64,000 nt of DNA from the NCBI GenBank assembly GCA_030062745.1, contig CP099854.1:11000014-11064013 (forward strand). Direction: 5' to 3'. This DNA comes from Capitulum mitella. Its lineage: Eukaryota > Arthropoda > Thecostraca > Pollicipedomorpha > Pollicipedidae. Position 1 is the stretch's first letter. Every line of letters begins with the position of its first letter. The position numbers were made by a program, and so were the translations under genes. Positions 1 through 9,441 of this stretch are shown here, one piece after another. The notes below the pieces were generated by a model. The model worked only from the letters and a program-made list of their open reading frames with translations, did no database searches and was not told the origin of the DNA.

Positions 1-134
1 TGCGTCTTTTTCGTGAGCTTTGAAGCACTTGTTTAAATTGGTGTAGACACCACGAGTCTCTATGACTACAGACAGTCGTTTCTTCGACTAAATTATGCTT
101 CTGAAAGTTTCCAGTGACATCTGTTGCTAACCCA

Positions 135-1138
135 CAGATATGGCGTCTTTTAGCTCAGCGATGGTGTCGAACTTACGTCGCCAGTTCCTGTACACCTCCT
201 TCAGCGCATCCCAGGTGCAGTAATCCGGTGGGTTGAGATCGAGAGCATTTGGGGGCCACTGATCTTTCGTCACAGATTTTGGGACGCTCTCGCTGAGGTG
301 CACCTGTCTGCACTGCTTCGATGGGAGGGACTCATTTTGAAGAAAAATATAGTCATCTTTAGGATGAAGTTCCCGGCAGCCAGGAAGACGATTTTACCTC
401 AACAGTCGCATGTAGGACTCTGAGTTTACCTCGGCGTGGTCCGTATCATGGGCGCAGCCAGTTTCTTACGGGGGGCTTAGAGTGAACTGAAACCATACGA
501 AACCCGCCTGCCGGTAGGACGATGTGCAATGGTTTTCACAAAAATGCGGGCCTAAGGGGAGGCGCTCCCCCCTTGACTGCGCTCATGTTCGGTATGAAGG
601 GAAACGATATCCGTTTTTTCCGTTCTATGGCACTCCGAAGATTAGCATCTAATTTCTGGAAAATCTGGATTATTCATGGTACATCCTGCTCGCATTCACT
701 TGGCAAGAAAGGTCACTTCACGTTTCTTCCCTGTTCCGTAAACGCACTTGTTTTGCCGATTTGTTGGTATCTCCAAAGAACAGTCTTTTCGTCCGTAAAG
801 ACTGTCTTTTTGGTACAGCTACTGCTGATAGCCTGGTACAGGTTTCTTGCCCTGATTAGTCTTTTAGACCGAAGAGCCCGCGACATAGGTGGGCTTATTA
901 TCCGCTTAAAGGCGGCAACCTATTTAACACTCGTCGAACGGGCGACCGCTATGATCCTGTTCTGATGGCAATCTGGCTGACTCAGATGAGTCCCAGGCTG
1001 GTCCTGTGAGCATGTTAGCTCACACACTTCGGCCTCTTTTTCGCGGGTCATGACAGAGGGACGTCCGCTACCCTGAGCCTTTACGCTTGTTCCCGTTGTT
1101 TGCAGTCTGTGAAAAAGGCGATTGAGAGAAACTTTCAT
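135..1138 (-). pseudogene. Degenerate Tc1/mariner-like transposase
   Basis: Two separated blocks on the minus strand read as a DDE transposase of the Tc1/mariner superfamily. The N-terminal block (1138-920) carries a helix-turn-helix stretch followed by the GSGRPS linker motif and a SQDQPGTH stretch typical of this arthropod family. The C-terminal block (about 470-135) contains VNSESY, KDQWPPNALDLNPPDY and a KEVYRNWRRKF stretch, ending in a stop at about 135. The part between them has many stops, and the region where the second catalytic Asp (DGAPSH-type motif) is expected is disrupted. The copy is therefore dead. Terminal inverted repeats were not located. Confidence 0.72.
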
Positions 1139-1319
1139 TTGAGTCGAGGAGATTCTTTATCCAGGCGCCAACGTTTTTGTTCGAAACATGACGTATTTGT
1201 GTACTTCATTTCGATATTCAACGTCATTATGACAGACTATATGTGTATCTGAAGCACTTGCCATAAAATATCACAACACAAACGAATTAGCCATACAAAT
1301 AGCTGTCATACACAGACAG

Positions 1320-1610
1320 GGACGTAGCCCGGAGGGGGGGGGGGGGGGCATGGGGGCCATGGCCTCCCCCTGAGCAAAGCGGTCTACACTAGACATATAA
1401 CGATTTCGCACGAGTACGGAATAGTGATCATGTATATGTTACGAAGACAAACATTAGATGCATTCCTGTGGGTTAAATATGAGGTTAATTACGCAAAATT
1501 GCGGGTTTTTTTCCTATGAACTTTGTCATATGGCAACGGTATATCACAAAATTTGACATTTGCCCCCCCCCCCAGGGAAATCCTGGTTACGTGTCAGTGC
1601 AGACACCACG
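1320..1610. repeat. Interspersed repeat, copy 1
   Basis: This stretch aligns over most of its length with 12005-12290 in the same orientation. Shared landmarks are the GGGAYGTAGCC-like left end, GAATAGTGATCATRTATATGTT, AATTACRCAAAATTGC and the right end with CCYAGRGGAAATCCTGG. It contains runs of G (1335-1348) and C (1562-1573). No coding capacity is seen. It looks like a short non-autonomous element, class unknown. Confidence 0.6.
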
Positions 1611-2168
1611 GTTCAGAGACACGACATTCAAAAAACTAAATATAAAAAGTCAGTTTTGCATCTCGGGTATCAGGGATCCCCTGATACAAACCGCAAAGTC
1701 GATGCTACATTGCTGAAATTTTGCGTGGACATTCAGACTGTACATCAGGGGTATGCGCATGTCAAACTTAAACGAAACCGGCCAACAGCTTCATGAGATA
1801 GAGCGTGTCCTTCTAAGGCAGTTCTCGTGACCATATGCGTTTGCAGTCTTTCAAATAGGAAGTAGTGCGTACAAATCCACACGGAGCAACGTTTCCTGGA
1901 AACTGAACTCGTGACAATCACAAAACAGGACTTCTTGGCGATACTACCACTCTTCGACCGTGGGCGGCAGCATCCAAGCTCAGTTGAACTTGCACTTGTA
2001 GAAATTCATTTCCGGGCGCTGCTGCATGAACCCATATAGCAGGATACTGGTACTAGGTTTTTCAAGATCCTTGCCACGATGGAGCCTCGGAAAGAGAAAG
2101 TACAGTGTTATGCCAAGAAAAAGACGAAAGACAAAGATGAATCGCCCTGGGGACGGCTAGGGGCTGCC

Positions 2169-2486
2169 CTAGGTGCTTCCCTCTTTATGCCAGCACTCCC
2201 CACGCTCCCTGTCCATCATTCCCATCTTAGGGAGCGTGATGCCGTCTCTGATGGCCTGGAGCAGGTCGCTGCGAATGTCGGACACGGCCGGCGTCTTGGC
2301 GGCGGGCGAGGAGGCCGGGCCCACATGGGTCACGGACACCGGGTCCCCAGTGACAGCTGCATTTCCTTTCGGTTCATGCGCCGCTTTGGGCGTGCCGTTT
2401 GGTGTTTTTTTTTTTTTGTCAAGGCTTGTTTGTTTTTGTTTTTGTTTTTTTGCCAAGGCTTGGTGCAGACATATTTTTTGGCTCAC
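2169..2486 (-). other. Open stretch with WAVE/SCAR-type WH2 motif, partial or relic
   Basis: The minus-strand reading frame contains a WH2 (actin-monomer-binding) motif at 2282-2223, SDIRSDLLQAIRDGITL, which matches the pattern seen in WAVE/SCAR proteins (R-S-D-L-L-x-A-I-R-x-G-I-x-L). A Pro/Ala/Ser-rich stretch precedes it. The frame stops 22 codons after the motif, without the central and acidic regions a WAVE protein needs. The upstream Lys/Gln-rich part comes from a T-rich microsatellite at 2403-2452. It could be one exon of an unseen gene, or a gene relic. No clean GT donor follows the motif directly. Confidence 0.35.
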
Positions 2487-2559
2487 CCTTTATCACAAAC
2501 GCACGGTCCGCAAGAAAGCTTCTCGATCCACAAACACTCATTCATACTCTCGGCATGAA

Positions 2560-4440
2560 GTGTACACGGAGCGCCTCACTTTCGGAAATAGCCGTTGTTT
2601 ATTCACAACAAGCGGCCCATCAGCGTCTCTTCCATATACAAGCATAGAACATAACGACCGTCTGCAATACCAGTCGTTCGTGGATATACACAGAGCCGCG
2701 TAAAGGAAGTTACTATAGTTTGATTGCGTTAAAATTCGTGGCACGGGAGGCGCAACGTCCCATTGCACACACATAGTGAAAATGCATCCGTTAACAATTA
2801 CAGCTGTCATTTGTGGTGTCTCAGTATAACAGCTTCAAGAATTGACGGTACACGCTGCGGCGAATAAAAAGAAAAAACGCCATCGACGCTTCTTATCGAC
2901 AGTGACCGACACAGTTACCCGCGGAAGCCCACAGCTAACAAAAATGAAACGCAAATCTTTTTGCCAATGCAGTGCTTAAAAACACACTGAAAACATTTCT
3001 TACAACGTGGAATAATTTCAAAGCTCGAACACCTTTAAAGCACAGCGGCCAGCCGTCAACAGTCTCCCTCCCCCTGACCAGCGGGGGGGGGGATGTACGA
3101 TGGCGTGCTGTTAGCACGTAACTATAAACACAGCTGCGCGAGAATGTCTTAATCATGGGTACCCTTCAGCGCCAAAGTCCATCCCACGTGTCTCCAATGG
3201 CGCTGAGTAAATATGGAGTACACAGCACACACTACGTCACGGGGAATGCCACGCACAAGGCACAATATACACACCCCTTCACCATGATGCAAGGTAGATC
3301 TCACCAGAGCAACATGCGTGAGTAAACAAGTTATCTGAATCCTTAAACAAGCGGTATCTTCGTGTACCCAAATGGTTCAACCAATATACATCAGATGCGG
3401 GTGCACCAGCTCTGTACAGGAGCGAAGGAAATGGAAAACTGCACAACTGGCAACTCGGCATATCAAACTACGCCCTTCATAGCGACTTCCCACGAAAATC
3501 AGCTTCACGCTGCGCTTGTTCGCACAACCAAACCCGGCTGGAGCGGCATGCGGAGTCAACGTCACCACACCGTCACCAGCCAACAATGTCACAACACCTG
3601 AAATCAGGCCAAGCACAGAGTGTGACTTGACTGACCACACGCCACCTGGATTGAATAGCCACACAAAGCAAGGTCTCGTCCAGCACAGACTGCTCTTGTG
3701 CAGACGCCGCGGAGATCAGCAAGGTCCGCCCCACCATGTCCACTGTTGACTTGACGACGACAAATGACGTCAATGGCCCGCAGCCGTCAGCCGGCGGCCG
3801 GCGACCACGCCTTCAGAGGGCCGACACTCAGCAGGACTGTTGAGCTAGACACCGACCACACGTATATCTTCCTGTGGAGTTCTGGTGAGACGGTGACGTC
3901 ACGGCAGTTCGGGGCCGAGGATGGCGTCACACACAGCCTTGGTAGGCGGTTGATGTCAAAACCTGTCCCGAAGAAAACCTGACGTCATGTGAGGCCCAAG
4001 GGAAACAGTGGCGTCAAAACCAGGCCGAGGAGAATGACCTCACAAGCGGCTTTAGGGAACTGATGACGTAAAAACAGTCCTACCTCTCGCCAGTACAGGA
4101 TGATGTAACCCCTTCACCCTTTGAGGTTTTTGCAAGTTGCCGAAGAACGACTTCTCCGATCGCTATGCAATTCTGCAAAGCTGAGTTTCCAGCCTTTTAA
4201 CATGTTACCTCAAAATTTCAGGCTAGTATCGTTACACGTCACTGACCTATGACCTCTTTCTTGAGGGCATGCCATGGAGAGATGACGTCATGACTGCGGT
4301 CTTCATCGCAAAGCAAACGTCTGAAGTATTTTACGGTACTCAGTCTCACTAAATCTTACACATGCGTGTCAACAATAGTGTCAGTGACTTACACACAGCA
4401 GCACTGATTTGGGTGAAAGTCACCCAAGGTCTACATAATG
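2560..4440. other. Gene-free stretch
   Basis: No coding exon, tRNA or transposase is recognisable. Between 3760 and 4090 there is a loose tandem arrangement of 40-60 bp segments, each containing TGACGTCA or a one-base variant. These resemble the TGACGTCACGGCAG segment inside the terminal FBXL15 exon at 5113-5126, so they may be older outward duplications of that exon. Confidence 0.4.
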
Positions 4441-4457
4441 AACCAAGTTCAATAACC

Positions 4458-4463
4458 TTTATT
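4458..4463 (-). terminator. Candidate poly(A) signal of FBXL15
   Basis: AATAAA on the minus strand, 546 nt past the FBXL15 stop codon. It is the first canonical signal I see downstream of that gene. Cleavage position is not determined. Confidence 0.35.
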
Positions 4464-4769
4464 GACCTTTACCGGCCTCATAGGGGTCATGGGGTAATCA
4501 GAAACCTTCATTTGCATAGAAATAGTATTTTGAGTCCGTGTTAGTACTTAGACGCCAATGTTGGTCCCCTAAAAACGTCTTACAGGTTATGTTTTGTAAA
4601 ATCTAATGAAATCATAATCCATCTACATGACCTCCTTGAGGTCATATCCTCCACCCCTCTCCTCCCGTGCTGTCCAAGATGGCGAAATAGCGGATGCTGG
4701 CGAGGGCTATGGGGAGTGTTATCAACAACGATGAGCCGCAAACACTGCACTCAACCCCGTGAAGCAGTA

Positions 4770-5035
4770 GCGCAACACACAACCCTGCATGACGCCATAT
4801 GGGCAGGGGATGTAGAGCTGTTCCTGAACGGTGACTGACCAGTGATGTCATATCTGCAGGGAGATGTGGAACTGTCCTGAGGCAGTGAATGACCAGTGAC
4901 ATCATAGCCGCGGGGAGAAGTTCATCTGCTCCCAGGCGGCGACTGACCATTAACGTCGTTCAGCAGGGAGAGATGGAGTTGCTCCTAAGAAATGACTGAC
5001 TGGTGACGTCATATCTGCAGGGACAAGTTCAGCTG
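4770..5035 (-). repeat. Tandem array grown from the FBXL15 stop-codon region
   Basis: Three to four diverged units of about 50-60 bp lie end to end in the 3' UTR. Each repeats the end of the coding sequence (on the minus strand: TCCCTGCAGATATGACGTCA, covering the last codons and the stop) plus a CAGTC-rich spacer. The copy nearest the gene is the functional one; the outer copies at about 4850 and 4905 are variants of it. Confidence 0.6.
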
Positions 5036-5174
5036 GTCCCAGGCGGTCGGTGGCGGCGGCGCCGGTCGGTCCACCACACAGCGCAGCCGAAGGGGGCGCA
5101 GCGTCCGTTCCGTGACGTCACGGCAGTCGGTGACCTCCAGCCGTCCCAGCTGGCGGAGGTACTCGGCCACGTAC
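5009..5174 (-). CDS. FBXL15: FBXL15 exon 5 (C-terminus)
   Basis: 166 nt, beginning RYVAEYLRQLGRLEVTDC and ending LNLSLQI before TGA at 5011-5009. The acceptor is TGTACAG. The exon contains a TGACGTCA palindrome at 5113-5120. Confidence 0.87.
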
Positions 5175-8100
5175 CTGTACAGGAGGAGGGGAGGAGGGAT
5201 GGAACAAATCACACGTCAGTCTGGGAAGACGACCTGCGACGCATCACGCCATATTTACACCAAGAGCTTGCACATCATATGAACACACATGGACTGATCT
5301 TCACGTAAAAGATGTTACAAAATCTACATCCAACTGCACATACGCTTATTCTGTGAACACACACAATCTGATCATTACAATGAAGCCAGCGGCAAGACGA
5401 GGGCCCAGGATCTCAGAGACAGTGGAGCACAGCAAGGGACATTGGCAGACTGGCGCTTCGGTGGGCAAAACAGAGCCAATAACGAGAGCTCGTGTTCACC
5501 AGGGGCGGCTTTTGGTCCGACTCGTTGCGGGAGACGTTACATCAGCACATCAGCACATCAACGCCCCCCGCTGATGGCCTAATAACCTGTCCCCAGCCTC
5601 ATCACCTGATGCCCTGCCCTCCCCCAGCTGATCACCTGATACCCTGATCCCCCACCGGCTGATCACCTGACACCCTGATCCCCCCAGCTGATCACCTGAT
5701 GCCCTGGTCTGTAACGCGCCAGCAGCCTCGCAGCGAGAGCCGCCGGACCCGGCGGCAGTAGGAGGCCAACACGGCCACCGTCTGGTCCGTCACCGCGTAT
5801 ATACGCGACACGTCCACCTCCTCCAGCCTGTCGGAGGACGTACAGAGCCCTGTCAGAGACCGTCCGTTTGTTCCAGACTGTCACAGGACGAACAGAGACA
5901 TGTCAGAGGCCGTCCACCTCCTCCAGCCTGCCAGAGGATCGACAGGAGGGTGAGGCATTTACAAAAAGAAAATATGATCAGTGATTAATTTAGTATGCTT
6001 AGTTTAACATTTCTTAATATAAAGTTTCTATATCATCGTTTTACTGTACATTTCTAAAAATTTCAAGTTATACTATTTCTTAATATATAATTTCTTAATA
6101 TATAAGATAACTGAATTCAGCGCAAGGCCGCTAATTGGCCTAATTTGACCAAAAACCAGCATTTTCGTGGTCCATGAGCAAACCCTATATACTGTTCAGT
6201 TCTGCTAAAAATTGCTGTGTGCGCTTTCAGTGGTCAAATCATGGGAAAAACTTTGGTCAGCTGCAAGCCCTGTCAGAGGCCGTCCACCTCCTCAAGCCTG
6301 CCAGGGGATGTACAGAGTCCCGTAAGAGGCAGCCTGACTCCTCCAGCATCCCAGAGGATGTATAAGACCCTGTCAGAGGTCGTACATCTTCTCCAGCCTG
6401 TCAGAGGACGCAGAGAGCCCTGCCAGAGGCCGTACACCTACTCCATTCTGTCAATGAAAGTGCTGAGCGCCATCGGAAATGACATGCGGTATCCACCGAA
6501 GCACACCACAGTTTTTTAAATAAACCTCCAACAATGATGCAGTGGAATCCATTCGACCCCGGAACCTATTCCGTTCCCACCAGCAGAATCGGAATCAATG
6601 CCACTGACAAGTACTGGAATCAGAGTCAGTTAAGTTACGGCTATCTACGGAATCAGAACTAGACTCGATTCCAACGGCTTCATCCAACCAGTGTCCTTTA
6701 GCTGAATGCATTACGGACTTGATTTATTTAATTTCCAGTCGGAAAAGGCACAAATTGTTTTGGAAAACCTCGCTCAGTACGAACCAGAATTGATTTCGCA
6801 AGCCAGGAGTTTGATTCCAAATCACTTCCCCCAAAGTGGAATCAAACACAAGTCTGGATGCAGTAACCTGAAGCTTCTTCTTCGGTGGTCACGCACGAGT
6901 ATAAGAGTTCTAGTCCTACTGAGTGTAATCCTCCCACAGAGATCTACGTCTTAGTCTTGCCGCAGCTCCTCCGACAGGGCTATAAGATTACTGGGCGTTG
7001 CTCCGAGTGGGCACACGTTAAGTCCGACTGGGGCTGGTGCTCTGAGTGTAGACACACACAGTCTTACTGGGGCTGCTCGGAGAACAGTTCAGCCAGCGCC
7101 GAGTCGGCCACGCCCCAGCAGCCGGCGAGGTTCAGTCGGCGCAGGTGGCGCAGGTGCAGGTTCAGCACCTGGACGGCCGGCGGGGAGAGCCAGCAGCAAT
7201 CCTGCAGCACCAGCTCCACCAGGCCCTGGTGGCCGGGGCAGAGGCGGGTCACCAGCTGGTCACCAACTCACCACAACTCCACCAGGCCCACAGAGACTGA
7301 CCACCACAGCTCCACCAGGCCAAGGTGACTGGGCCTGGTGGAGCCCGGTGGAGTGGAGTGGAGACTGGTGGACTGGGACACTGATGAGACACCGACAGGT
7401 CGCCATAGTTTCACCAGGTCCATATCACAGGAACAGAGATGTGTCACCAGAGCACCACAAGGCCCTGGTCACAGGGACAGAGACAGGACATCACAGCTTC
7501 ACCAGGTCCCTGGTGGCTAGAACAGAGACAGGTCACCACAGCTTCACCAGGCCAGGTTCTGGTGGCTAGGACAGAGACAGGTCACCACAGCACCAGCGGG
7601 CCAGGAAAACTTCACCAGACCTTGGTGACAGGGCCTGGTGAAGGTAATAGTGATTAATATCGATATACCAAGAACTGTTGGAAGGGGAGGATGACCAGCC
7701 CTTAAAAGTTCACGTTTTCTGTGATGGGCACCAGATGGTCATATGCCATATGATATATGGCACATGCCATGACATATGTCATATGGCGTATGGTCATATG
7801 CCATGCAACGTCACATGTCTGATGCCAACAGTAAACAAAAAACCGGGGTATGGCTTGCGTTGGCCTGTTCGGTGACTGCTACTATCACGCGTGTTCATAA
7901 TGCATTGCTGCAAGTTTTACACGCCCGCACAGAACTACGTGAACTTTGCGGGCACTGCTGTACCTCACCGCATCTCACCGCTTCTCTCGCCTCGCCCCAT
8001 GAACGCCAGATCGGCACTCTAACCCCTGAGCGGCGCGGTCAGCGCCGGGCCAGGCGGCGCTCCGGCCTCACCTTGCACGACACGGCGATGGTCTGTATGA

Positions 8101-9441
8101 CCGGATTGCCCAGGCTCTGGCAGCCGGAGAGGTGGATACTGCGCATGCGCGGACTGCAGCCTATCAGGGGACGGACCAACTCGTCCGTGGTCCACTTGCA
8201 CTGGGAGAGGTCCAGCGAGGTCAGACCGCTGACGTGGTCCACCAGCACCTGCCGGGCAGGGGCAGAACATCACTGACGAAACAGGGGTGACCACTGGTGA
8301 GACCATCAGTGGAAGAGTGAAGAGGACCACTGGTCAGACCACCTCAGGAGGGCCACTGGTCAGACAATCACTGGAGGACCACTCATCAGACTGTCACTGG
8401 AAGAGTGAAGAGGACCACTTATCAGACCATCACTGCAGGACCAATGGTCAAATTATCATTGGAGGACCATTGGTCAGACAAAAACCAGAGGGCCACAGGC
8501 CAGACCACGACTGAGTGCAAAGGACCGCTGGTCAGACCATCAGTGGAGGAGGAAGGAGGACCTCTGATTGAGACCGTTTGACGGCAGTCGCCGGGCTGGA
8601 GGCAGACTCAGCCATACTAATCAGGGGCACTTCTAGCACATTTGGTCCTATTCAGTGCCATGCAAGTGCAGGCACCAGGAGTGCAATCATCATGTATGTG
8701 TATCCAGGAGTGATGAAGGCACATGTCATTGGATTCTGCAGCAGCAGCAGGTCATCATCAGAAGACCACAGATGATAGACTCAGCAGTGGAGCATGGGGC
8801 ACCTAAGTTGGGGAGGCACAAACAGGCTGGACAATAGTCATCAAGCTGGGCAAACGGCTTTCTGCTGGGAGCTCAGGACCTGGCTGAACCTATGTTAATA
8901 TTTTGAATCAGATACTGGGAAAAGAAGTGAGGTAACTTTTGCATCTGGGCTCCTGCAAGCTGGGAAACAGCCTGATATTTCAGTTTTCAGGGCACTGAAA
9001 TGGGGAAATAAAATCATTTACCATGGCTCAACAACTTGCAGTTCACAAAGTTTAGAGTACATGCCAGCTAGCATACATAGAGCACTGTGGCCTTCCTTTT
9101 TCTCAACAGTGATTAATTCCATGCCATAATACAAGTGAACAGATCCAGCTGTCTCATAAACACCACTGACCACCACACATCCACAGTCACACCACTGACC
9201 AGAACAGCAATACTGTTGGCCGTCAGTGTGCTATCTGGCTGCTGTCCCACACCTGTATGGCCTGACGACTGATGGCATTGTTCCCAGCCAGGTTGAGCTG
9301 CCGGAGCTGGCCTAGGTAGGAGTCCACTGCATCCCTCAGAGTACGACATGTGCCACGCACCAGGAACAGACAAGGCACTGAGAGGTGGCAGAAGATGTGG
9401 GAGAACAGAATGTCCTCCTGAGGCAGCTGCAGTAAGTGCAT
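5009..9441 (-). CDS. FBXL15: F-box and leucine-rich repeat protein 15 (jetlag-like), 5 exons
   Basis: Coding exons on the minus strand are 9441-9253, 8248-8072, 7225-7068, 5827-5696 and 5174-5009: 822 nt, 273 residues plus stop. Splice phases 0, 0, 2, 2 join cleanly with GT-AG borders. Residues 4-40 form an F-box (LPQEDILFSHIF, then a RGTCRTLRDAV stretch). The rest is a chain of cysteine-containing LRRs with 26-residue spacing. The ending (LEVTDC, then LNLSLQI at the stop) aligns with the FBXL15 ending LRVRHC...FVNLQV, which separates it from other FBXLs. FBXL15 family members are substrate receptors of SCF ubiquitin ligases; that role is family knowledge, with substrates unknown here. The protein is slightly shorter than human FBXL15 because it lacks the N-terminal extension. 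Exons 2, 3, 4 and the stop region carry tandem edge duplications. Confidence 0.88.
5580..5695 (-). repeat. Donor-side decoy array at FBXL15 exon 4
   Basis: On the minus strand the exon end and donor CAGGGCATCAG|gtgatcag is repeated three more times into the intron. Copied donors have their exon-like ends at 5667, 5636 and 5606, spaced 29-31 bp. Each copy keeps an intact TCAG|GTGAT donor. Confidence 0.75.
5696..5827 (-). CDS. FBXL15: FBXL15 exon 4 (LRRs)
   Basis: 132 nt, entered in phase 2 and left in phase 2 (ATC AG|gtgatc). It encodes LEEVDVSRIYAVTDQTV and RRLSLRGCWRVTDQGI. Decoy copies of both its acceptor and its donor lie on either side. Confidence 0.85.
5828..6460 (-). repeat. Acceptor-side 50-bp decoy array at FBXL15 exon 4
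   Basis: The acceptor plus exon start (minus strand GACAG|GCTGGAGGAGGTGGA) is copied into the upstream intron. Exon-like starts fall at 5877, 5927, 6297, 6347, 6397 and 6447, versus the real 5827. The step is exactly 50 bp except for one gap of 370 bp, which equals 50 plus a ~320-bp insertion. Several copies keep a good CAG|G acceptor (5927, 6297, 6397). Confidence 0.8.
5950..6265. mobile_element. AT-rich insertion splitting the 50-bp array
   Basis: About 320 bp of AT-rich DNA, unlike its GC-rich surroundings, interrupts the array and leaves the 50-bp register intact on both sides. It includes repeated TTTCTTAATATA segments. I could not define terminal repeats or a target-site duplication, so its class is unknown. 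Confidence 0.45.
6530..6870. repeat. GAATC/GATTC-rich interspersed repeat
   Basis: Dense in GGAATC, GATTCC and related words in both orientations. The same vocabulary appears at 17280-17470 and 18050-18210. No coding potential is seen. Confidence 0.5.
7068..7225 (-). CDS. FBXL15: FBXL15 exon 3 (LRRs)
   Basis: 158 nt, phase 0 in and phase 2 out, donor gtaaga. It begins GLVELVLQDCCWL. This acceptor was chosen because it keeps exactly 26 residues from the preceding LRR; the next upstream AG would add ten residues and break the spacing. Confidence 0.85.
7226..7640 (-). repeat. Decoy acceptor array at FBXL15 exon 3
   Basis: Diverged units of about 45-50 bp extend upstream (higher coordinates) from exon 3. 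On the minus strand they repeat the acceptor CTAGCCACCAG and an exon-like start such as GGACCTGGTGAAGCTGTG, matching the real CCACCAG|GGCCTGGTGGAGCTG. Clear copies lie near 7509 and 7555; others are worn. Confidence 0.65.
7740..7812. repeat. CATATG-rich palindromic cluster
   Basis: Overlapping CATATG, CATATGCCATATG and GACATATGTCATATG words, most of them self-complementary, fill about 70 bp within FBXL15 intron 2. The stretch could fold into alternative hairpins. No function is claimed. Confidence 0.5.
8072..8248 (-). CDS. FBXL15: FBXL15 exon 2 (LRRs)
   Basis: 59 codons in phase 0 between an acceptor ending GGCAG and the donor gtgagg. It encodes two LRR units, including LTSLDLSQCKW and MRSIHLSGCQSLG. 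It continues the frame of exon 1 without a stop. Confidence 0.87.
8249..8575 (-). repeat. Tandem array upstream of FBXL15 exon 2
   Basis: Repeats built on GGACCACTGGTCAGACCATC (and its variants) start right beside the exon 2 acceptor. On the minus strand they resemble the exon start GTGGACCACGTCAGCGGTCTG, so they probably also grew from the exon edge, but the match is weaker than at exons 3 and 4. Confidence 0.5.
9253..9441 (-). CDS. FBXL15: FBXL15 exon 1 (F-box)
   Basis: 63 codons, starting at the ATG at 9441-9439 and ending AIQ before the donor gtgtgg. Residues 4-40 are the F-box; the exon ends in LRQLNLAGNNAISRQAIQ. No in-frame upstream ATG was seen, and an upstream noncoding exon is possible. 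Confidence 0.85.

Noticed and set aside
7201-7262. Alternative longer start for FBXL15 exon 3 including LVTRLCPGHQ
   Set aside because: It would add ten residues to a 26-residue LRR spacing; the acceptor at 7225 keeps the spacing exact.
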